In this document: one piece after another, positions 1 through 4,864 of the stretch
Layout: each line of letters starts with the position of its first letter
Position numbering within the stretch: the stretch's first letter is position 1
Assembly (NCBI GenBank): GCA_013389125.1
Contig: JACADX010000137.1
Location: forward strand, 1 to 6,022
Reading direction: 5' to 3'
Source: Parvularculaceae bacterium
GTDB taxonomy: Bacteria > Pseudomonadota > Alphaproteobacteria > Caulobacterales > Parvularculaceae
Length of the DNA: 6,022 bases
Program-made: the position numbers and the translations under genes
Notes under the pieces: model-generated
Database searches by the model: none
What the model saw: the letters and a program-made list of their open reading frames with translations, nothing else
Told to the model about the DNA's origin: nothing

Positions 1-773
1 CCCTGTCCGGCGTCGTAGCCGAAATGATGCGTGATCAGCACTAGCGCCGCGACGCGCAGGACGTTCGCGGCGATCGCGATCGGAACGAGCGCCGCGATGA
101 CGAGCGCGTTGACGCGCCAGTCGCCGTGCTTGACGGCGTAAAGATAGACGGCGCCGACCGCGGTGAGCGCGATCACGGAATTGAGGCCCGAGCATGCGTC
201 GGCGACGAGGAGCTGATAGGGGCCGGCGGAAATCACCGCGCCCGCATGGGCGACAGGATACCCCGCCGCATAAAGGCCTTCGCTGACGACTTCCGATACG
301 AATGTCTTCAGCGGCGCCGTCAGCGCGTCGATCGCCCAGCCCGGCCAGATTATGAGATAGACGGTCAGCGCGACGGGAAACCACAGACGCCGAAGTCCGT
401 TCCAGCCGAAGAGACTGACGATGATCCCGGCGGCGACCGGCCCCAAGGACGCGGACTGGAAGAGCACGGTTTCGCTCGCCCTGCCGATGACGGCGAGCGC
501 AAGCCCGATCGCGAGCGCGCAGCCGCCGACGATGATTTCACTGCGGCGCCGTCCGGCAGGGAGCGTCTCGGAGGCGAGACGGGCGTAGGCGGCGCCGCCG
601 GCGATCGCGAGGATGATGAGCGCATGCGCGTTTTCGTCTTCGCGCCAGGGGCCCTTCGAGAAGTCGACGAAGATCGGAACGTAAAGCGCCGCCGCCGCCG
701 CAAGAAGCGCGATCGTCGGCCAGAGGGCGGCGGCCGGCCGCGCGAAATGTCCGGCCGTCGCGGATGACCGCAT
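1..773 (-). CDS. xrtB: Exosortase, XrtB/EpsH-like (3' end outside the window)
   Basis: This is a multi-pass inner-membrane cysteine transpeptidase-like enzyme, thought to recognise and process the C-terminal PEP-CTERM tag of exported proteins. It is read from ATG at 773-771, and 257 codons are visible before the left edge. Hydrophobic segments lie at about residues 18-37, 50-67, 80-97, 107-124, 130-146, 186-213 and 222-251. The exosortase core is clear: ADACSGLNS carries the candidate nucleophile Cys194, AANVLRV carries the conserved Arg240, and HHFGYDAGQ follows at 249-257. The early WREDENAHALIILA segment and the C-terminal motifs resemble the EpsH/XrtB branch. The conserved catalytic His probably lies just beyond the left edge, so the triad cannot be confirmed; His249 and His250 are visible but probably not that residue. 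The start follows the epsG stop by 10 bases and has a GGAGA ribosome binding site. The XrtB subtype rests on motif memory and on the Eps-type neighbours. Confidence 0.9.
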   Translation of the reverse strand, partial: MRSSATAGHFARPAAALWPTIALLAAAAALYVPIFVDFSKGPWREDENAHALIILAIAGGAAYARLASETLPAGRRRSEIIVGGCALAIGLALAVIGRASETVLFQSASLGPVAAGIIVSLFGWNGLRRLWFPVALTVYLIIWPGWAIDALTAPLKTFVSEVVSEGLYAAGYPVAHAGAVISAGPYQLLVADACSGLNSVIALTAVGAVYLYAVKHGDWRVNALVIAALVPIAIAANVLRVAALVLITHHFGYDAGQ

Positions 774-778
774 CGCCG

Positions 779-783
779 TCTCC
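779..783 (-). promoter_or_regulatory. Ribosome binding site of the exosortase gene
   Basis: GGAGA lies directly after the epsG TAG stop (786-784) and five bases before the ATG at 773-771. It fixes the exosortase start, which no longer candidate upstream displaces. Confidence 0.75.
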
Positions 784-1698
784 CTAGCCCGCCAGCGCCG
801 CGCCGATGATGTCGGCGTCGACCTGCCGGAGCGCGGCATTGAGGTTCTTAAGTTCGATGAGCCGGTCTTCGTTGCGCCGTGTCACGACGAAGACCGCGGA
901 CGCCGCAGACCACACGAATTGCGCGTCCGCGATCGGACCGAACGGCGCCGTCGCCACAATGACGATGTCGAAGGCGCAGCGCAGATAATCGAATGTCAGC
1001 CGCAGCGTTTCGCCGGACAGAAGTTCATGGCTATTCGGCGCGCTTTCACCGGAGGTCAGCAGGCTGAGATTGGCGATCACGGTCGGGCGGATCGCCTTGC
1101 GGATGTCGCATTCGCCGGCGAGCGTCTCTTTAAGGCCCGGTCCTCCTTGGATCCCAAACCGCGCCGCGAGCCGCGTCGCGCGCAAATCCGCATCGACAAT
1201 GAGGACGCGCTTTTGAAGCTGCGCGAACGACGCCGCCATGTTGATCGCCAGGTGATCGGCCTCGCGCGACGAGCCGTTCGCGGCTATCGCGAAAAGATTG
1301 AGCTTTTCGGCTTCCTTCGAAGTCAGAAGGCGTGTCCGGAGCGCGCGGAACTGCTCGGCCTCGCGCGAGGACGGCCGGCGCACGATGACGGCGCTCGCCG
1401 GAAGGCGGCCCTCGCCTTCCCCTTCCCTTAGGAAGCCGTTCTGGACGGCGAGCGCGGTGACGAAGTCTTCTTTCGTCAGGAGGCCGAGTTTCGACGCGGC
1501 CTTGGCGAAGGGCGCATTCGACTGGCGCTGGATCTCGGCGATCCGCGCCATCGCTTCCTCATTGAGTTTGCCGAGGCGGACGAGCGTGTCGCCAAGCCGG
1601 CGATCGCGCTCGACGCGCGCTTGCAGTTCCGCCGGCGACGGCGCGCGCGGCGCAATCGAGGCGCGACGGTCGGGGCGGCGTCTTTGCGGCGCGGTCAT
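784..1698 (-). CDS. epsG: EpsG-like chain-length tyrosine-kinase homologue with degenerate ATP site
   Basis: This is the cytoplasmic partner of the EpsF chain-length protein, in the BY-kinase/CpsD-CapB (MinD-like) superfamily; 304 aa. Residues ~33-90 form an N-terminal domain (LGDTLVRLGKLNEEAM, KLGLLTKEDFVTALA) like that at the start of EpsG proteins and distantly like the N-terminal domain of type II secretion ATPases. Residues 113-124 (EAEQFRALRTRL) match the segment used in BY-kinase oligomerisation. Walker A' is intact (VLIVDADLR, 165-173). Walker A is not: at 142-148 GSSREAD stands where GxxGxGK[S/T] is expected, so the lysine aligns with Ala147 and the Ser/Thr with Asp148. The Walker B-like strand is FDIVIVATAP (243-252), with Ala in place of the usual Asp. 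The protein ends GAALAG without a tyrosine cluster. ATP hydrolysis and autophosphorylation are therefore doubtful. The ATG overlaps the epsF stop (ATGA), implying coupled translation and fixed stoichiometry with EpsF. Confidence 0.85.
   Translation of the reverse strand: MTAPQRRRPDRRASIAPRAPSPAELQARVERDRRLGDTLVRLGKLNEEAMARIAEIQRQSNAPFAKAASKLGLLTKEDFVTALAVQNGFLREGEGEGRLPASAVIVRRPSSREAEQFRALRTRLLTSKEAEKLNLFAIAANGSSREADHLAINMAASFAQLQKRVLIVDADLRATRLAARFGIQGGPGLKETLAGECDIRKAIRPTVIANLSLLTSGESAPNSHELLSGETLRLTFDYLRCAFDIVIVATAPFGPIADAQFVWSAASAVFVVTRRNEDRLIELKNLNAALRQVDADIIGAALAG
1695..1698 (-). other. ATGA stop/start overlap between epsF and epsG
   Basis: The epsF TGA (1697-1695) overlaps the epsG ATG (1698-1696). 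Upstream there is only a poor TGGGG-type match. Coupled translation would keep the membrane protein and its cytoplasmic partner in a fixed ratio, in line with the two forming one co-polymerase complex. Confidence 0.8.
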
Positions 1699-3098
1699 GC
1701 GGCGAACCCCAGTCTCGTCGCTTTTTTCGCGCGCTTTGGACGCCAGGCGTCAATCTCGCAGACGAGGCCGGTGCGAAAGCTTCGCCGCACCGCGTCGACA
1801 TGGCGAATCCGCCCTTCATAAAGTTCGACAAAGACCGCGACGGCGGCGCCGAGCGCGAGGCCGGCAAAGCCGCCGATCAGCACCACGAGCCAGAAGGGGG
1901 GAGTCGCGGGATCGGACGGCGGCGTCGCGCGCGACAGGAGGAAAAGATCGATCGAATCGACGCGCGACTGCAGCGATTCCTCAAGCGAGCGCGTCGTCAC
2001 GAGATTGTAGGTTTCCTGGCTGGCGCGGACCTTTTCCTCTAGGAGGTCATAGGTTTCGCGCGTCGTCTGCATCGACGCGACCGAGGCTTTTAGCGCGGCC
2101 GCTTCCTTTTCGAGCGCGGCGACGCGGCTCGCCGCATAGTCGGCGCGATCGCGCATCGCTTCGAGAATGTTCTCTTCGAGCGTCGCCTTTTCCTTGGCGG
2201 CCTCGACATAGTCGGGATATTTCGGCCCGAAGCGCTCGGCGATGCGATTGAGCGCTGCGACCGCGAGCCCAAGCCGCTCCTGCGCGAGGCGCGCCGCGAT
2301 GGCGTCATGCGGCACAGGGAAATTGATGAGTTCGGCGCGCGGCGTCGCGACCGCCTGCGCCGACAGCGACTTCGCCTCCGCTTCGTCGGCCCGCGCCGTG
2401 GCGAGGCGCTCGGTCAGCGCGGCAAGTTCGATTTCCGCCGATTCCATGCGGTTCTCGCCCATCGGGAGAATGCCGGACGTTTCACGGAACGCCGCAAGAT
2501 CGCCTTGCGCGTCGGCGACACCGCGCGCAAGCGCTTGCGTTTCGCCGGAAAAGTCTTCGGCCTTGCGCGCAAACCGCCGCTTTTTCTGGTCGAGAACGGC
2601 CGACATGTAGGCGGACGCGAACGCGTTCGTGACGCGCGCCGCCTGCGAGGGATCCTCGGCGCGAAACGAAAGCTCGATCGTCGAGCTGATGTCGTTGGCT
2701 TCAACCGTCAGGTCTTCAAGCAGTTCGTCCGCCGCCCAAAGCCGCGGATCATTGCCGGCGACAAGCTCGCCGCCGGTCTCGTCGCGCCAGCGCTCGTCGA
2801 AGTCCGACGGCGCGACGAATCCTTCTTCGACAAGCTGGTCGTAAACTTGAAGCGCGACCGAGCGGCTTGAGGCGACGGCGGCCTGCTGGCCCAGATACTC
2901 GGCGACGCGGACGCGCGGTTCGACAAGGCCGGTAAGCGAGTTGCGCTGGATCGAATCGACCTGGACCTTCGCTGTCGAAACATATTCCGTCGGCAGAAGG
3001 ATCGCGAGCATTGCCCCGACGGCGAGCCCGACGAGCGCCGTCCAGAGGACGATGAGCTTCCTCAGCTTTATGACGTTGATGAGATCGAGAACGCCCAT
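1695..3098 (-). CDS. epsF: EpsF-like polysaccharide chain-length determinant (Wzz/PCP family)
   Basis: This inner-membrane polysaccharide co-polymerase is expected to set EPS chain length with the EpsG-like protein; 467 aa, the usual size for the EpsF group. An N-terminal Wzz-type domain covers ~1-95 with a first membrane helix at ~15-35 (LIVLWTALVGLAVGAMLAIL). A long periplasmic part follows, with Ala/Glu/Arg-rich, probably coiled-coil stretches at ~170-250 and ~295-385. Between these, RFGPKYPDYVEA (289-300) matches the G-x-x-[HY]-P segment common in Wzz/GumC-type proteins. A proline-rich stretch (PPSDPATPPFW, 393-403) leads into the second helix (~403-425), the typical position of the PCP proline motif. 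A short cytoplasmic basic tail (KRAKKATR) ends the protein. No kinase domain is fused; the partner is the separate downstream gene, overlapping by four bases. The ATG lies 16 bases after the epsD stop, with a modest AAGG seven bases upstream. Confidence 0.92.
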   Translation of the reverse strand: MGVLDLINVIKLRKLIVLWTALVGLAVGAMLAILLPTEYVSTAKVQVDSIQRNSLTGLVEPRVRVAEYLGQQAAVASSRSVALQVYDQLVEEGFVAPSDFDERWRDETGGELVAGNDPRLWAADELLEDLTVEANDISSTIELSFRAEDPSQAARVTNAFASAYMSAVLDQKKRRFARKAEDFSGETQALARGVADAQGDLAAFRETSGILPMGENRMESAEIELAALTERLATARADEAEAKSLSAQAVATPRAELINFPVPHDAIAARLAQERLGLAVAALNRIAERFGPKYPDYVEAAKEKATLEENILEAMRDRADYAASRVAALEKEAAALKASVASMQTTRETYDLLEEKVRASQETYNLVTTRSLEESLQSRVDSIDLFLLSRATPPSDPATPPFWLVVLIGGFAGLALGAAVAVFVELYEGRIRHVDAVRRSFRTGLVCEIDAWRPKRAKKATRLGFAA

Positions 3099-3105
3099 GT
3101 CGACG

Positions 3106-3109
3106 CCTT
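3106..3109 (-). promoter_or_regulatory. Weak ribosome binding site of epsF
   Basis: AAGG lies seven bases before the ATG at 3098-3096, inside the 16-base gap after the epsD stop (3117-3115). The match to the Shine-Dalgarno core is short, so translation may partly depend on ribosomes arriving from epsD. Confidence 0.45.
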
Positions 3110-3114
3110 GCCGT

Positions 3115-3972
3115 TCACTTCTTCTTCGGGGAGACGGCCGCCGCCGGCGCGGCCGACGGACGATAATAGGCGACGCGGGCGTCTTTCTTGAGGCGCGCCA
3201 TCAGCTCTTCAGCGCGTTTGGCTGTCGCCGCTTCGATCAGGAGTCGGCGGGCGACGGGCGGCCACTCAGCCGGATCGCTCGCCTCGTTTCGCGCGCCGAC
3301 GATTTTCATGATCTGGGTTTCGCGGTCGCCGGTGACGACGATGTTGTCGCGCGGCGCGTATTTGGCGAGCTGCTCGCGGATCGGAGCGGGGAAAGCGGCT
3401 CCGGACTGCGTCGCGCCGGCGATCGCAAAACGCGCTCCCGCCTTGTCGAGGACGGCGGCAAGGCGCGTGAAATCGGGCTCACGGTCAAAAAGCGGCGTCA
3501 GCGCCTTCTCATTGAAGTTCTTGGTTTCGAGCGTCAGCACCGAAAAGTCGTAGACCTTTCGTTCGGCGAAGAGCGACGGATTTTCGCGGATATAGTCGTC
3601 GACCTCTTCGCGAGTCGGCTCCGGCGGCTGGCTCGCGAGCGCGAGATAATAGTCGGCGAGCGCCTGGTCTTGCGCCGCGTACATGCGCGCCATCGTCTCC
3701 GGCTTTCGATGGAGTTCCGCCGCGCGCGCTGCGCCGGCGAGGAGAACGCGGTTAAGAAGGCTCTCAAGCGCAATGCGCTCTGCGCCCGGATCCGTCGGCG
3801 AAAGGCCAAGGCGCGCCATTTCGATCCGCAGTTCCGTGAGCGTTATCTCCTTGCCCTCGGCCTTCGCGACGACCTGGGTCTTTCCTGAGGCGACGGTTTT
3901 CTTCTCGGCGTGCGCGTCCGCGCCGAGCGCGGCCGCCGCCGCGAGAAACGGTATGACGAGCGCCAGTCTCAT
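3115..3972 (-). CDS. epsD: EpsD-family peptidyl-prolyl cis-trans isomerase (SurA/parvulin-like), secreted
   Basis: This is a probable periplasmic foldase-like protein of the EPS locus; 285 aa from the chosen ATG. Residues 1-22 form a signal peptide (MRLALVIPFLAAAAALG, then AHA before Glu23), fitting signal peptidase I. There is no cysteine at all, so it is not a lipoprotein. Residues ~33-150 are helical and SurA-N-like (EGKEITLTELRIEMARLG; SLLNRVLLAGAAR; TREEVDDYIRENPSLFAERKVYDF). Residues ~150-240 fit a diverged parvulin-like region (FTRLAAVLDKAG, SGAAFPAPIREQLAKYAP, QIMKIVGARNEA), without the usual glycine-rich GGDLG signature. A final helix and a tail ending SPKKK follow. The frame stays open to a TTG at 3990, but ATG at 3972 is preferred because GAGGAA lies just upstream and the signal peptide begins there. 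Isomerase activity is uncertain; the EpsD assignment rests on architecture and on lying directly upstream of epsF. Confidence 0.82.
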   Translation of the reverse strand: MRLALVIPFLAAAAALGADAHAEKKTVASGKTQVVAKAEGKEITLTELRIEMARLGLSPTDPGAERIALESLLNRVLLAGAARAAELHRKPETMARMYAAQDQALADYYLALASQPPEPTREEVDDYIRENPSLFAERKVYDFSVLTLETKNFNEKALTPLFDREPDFTRLAAVLDKAGARFAIAGATQSGAAFPAPIREQLAKYAPRDNIVVTGDRETQIMKIVGARNEASDPAEWPPVARRLLIEAATAKRAEELMARLKKDARVAYYRPSAAPAAAVSPKKK

Positions 3973-3975
3973 CGC

Positions 3976-3981
3976 TTCCTC
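3976..3981 (-). promoter_or_regulatory. Ribosome binding site deciding the epsD start
   Basis: GAGGAA overlaps the stop codon of the upstream glycosyltransferase gene (TGA at 3982-3980) and precedes ATG 3972-3970 by three bases (five from its GAGG core). It supports the ATG over the in-frame TTG at 3990, which would lie inside the upstream gene and add six residues before the signal peptide. Confidence 0.75.
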
Positions 3982-4864
3982 AACTCCCAATCAGAGACGC
4001 CATGCGCCAGGCGCGCCAGCATCTTATCCGTGCGAGCGTCAGCGCCGCCGCCATCCGGTCCCGCGCGGTTTTAAGATCCGCGCTCGTCAGCACCCGGATA
4101 AGGTGCGGCGCCGTCGACAACGCTGTCGCGGCGGCGAGCGCGATCCAGGAAAGATTGCGGATCATCCCTCTGCCGCCGTAACCGGCCCAGCGCTCGGCGA
4201 TTGTCCGGTCCCATTTCCGGATTAATTCGCTCCAGTCCCGACGCGCCGGGTGGCTTACGATTGACTTATCGTTAAATGCTAAACGAAACCCCAATGCGAC
4301 GCCGCGCCGGCACCAGTCGACGTCTTCCGATAAACCATTCGTAAAGGCGCCGACGGCGGCGGCGGCCTCGCGCCGAGCGAAGAGATTGGCGGTCGCGGCG
4401 AACTTTTTCTTCTCCACATATTCGCGCTGCCGGAAGGCGAAAACGCGCTCGAAAGCTTCGACGGAAGTCGGACGCGCTTCGTTTTCGACGGTGACGACGA
4501 TGCGTCCGCCGCAAAAATCCGCGTTCGAAAGACCCTCAAGACCGCGCTCCAGCCAGTCGGGCGCCGCGACGCAGTCAGCGTCGATGAAAGCGATCGCGCG
4601 GCCGCGCGCGAGCTTTAGCGCCGCATTGCGCGCGTGCGCCGCGCCTCTTTCGACCGCCGCCGTGAAGATGACGTCCGAAAACCTCGCGCGGACCGCGTCG
4701 ACGCCGCCCGGCGTTCCGTTGTCGGCGACGATGATCTCGAAGCGCGACCGGCCGATCGACTGGCGCGCAAGGCTTTCAAGGCACTTCGCAAGCAGCGCCG
4801 TCTGATTGAAGTGCGGAATGACGACGCTGACATCGGGCGCGCGCTCGTCCGCGGAGACGCTCAT
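3980..4864 (-). CDS. Family 2 glycosyltransferase (GT-A fold)
   Basis: This is a cytoplasmic or membrane-associated enzyme expected to move a sugar from a nucleotide-sugar donor to the growing EPS repeat unit; 294 aa. The GT-A signature is clear: nucleotide-binding strand VSVVIPHFNQ (12-21), then FEIIVADNGTPGG (42-54), an RGAAHARNAAL segment (73-83), and the metal-binding DxD in FIDADC (DAD, 95-97). The probable acceptor/catalytic-base motif LSEDVDWCRRG (178-188) has the ED pair at 180-181. Residues ~238-252 are mildly hydrophobic and, with the Arg-rich helix after them, may hold the protein at the membrane. The ATG overlaps the stop of the upstream glycosyltransferase gene in an ATGA and has no ribosome binding site of its own, pointing to coupled translation. 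Sugar donor and acceptor cannot be read from the sequence, so no gene symbol is given. Confidence 0.93.
   Translation of the reverse strand: MSVSADERAPDVSVVIPHFNQTALLAKCLESLARQSIGRSRFEIIVADNGTPGGVDAVRARFSDVIFTAAVERGAAHARNAALKLARGRAIAFIDADCVAAPDWLERGLEGLSNADFCGGRIVVTVENEARPTSVEAFERVFAFRQREYVEKKKFAATANLFARREAAAAVGAFTNGLSEDVDWCRRGVALGFRLAFNDKSIVSHPARRDWSELIRKWDRTIAERWAGYGGRGMIRNLSWIALAAATALSTAPHLIRVLTSADLKTARDRMAAALTLARIRCWRAWRMASLIGS
4861..4864 (-). other. ATGA stop/start overlap between the two glycosyltransferase genes
   Basis: The TGA of the family-4 gene (4863-4861) and the ATG of the family-2 gene (4864-4862) share two bases. The ~20 bases upstream show no Shine-Dalgarno match, so the second gene probably relies on termination-reinitiation. 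Confidence 0.8.

Noticed and set aside
126..767. Plus-strand open frame of 213 codons opposite the exosortase
   Set aside because: The translation is highly charged and lacks domain features. The minus strand encodes a membrane protein with the exosortase motifs, so this is a shadow.
1298..2251. Long plus-strand open frame of 317 codons
   Set aside because: It lies antisense to epsG and epsF, is rich in Arg/Ser/Ala without any recognisable domain, and spans their junction. High GC makes such shadow frames common.
2941..3888. Long plus-strand open frame of 315 codons
   Set aside because: It is antisense to epsD and the 5' part of epsF, with an Arg-rich, low-similarity translation and no credible ribosome binding site. 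The minus-strand genes show real domains.
3973..3990. TTG at 3990 as the epsD start
   Set aside because: It would add six residues before the signal peptide and lies inside the upstream gene. The ATG at 3972 has a well-placed GAGGAA ribosome binding site.
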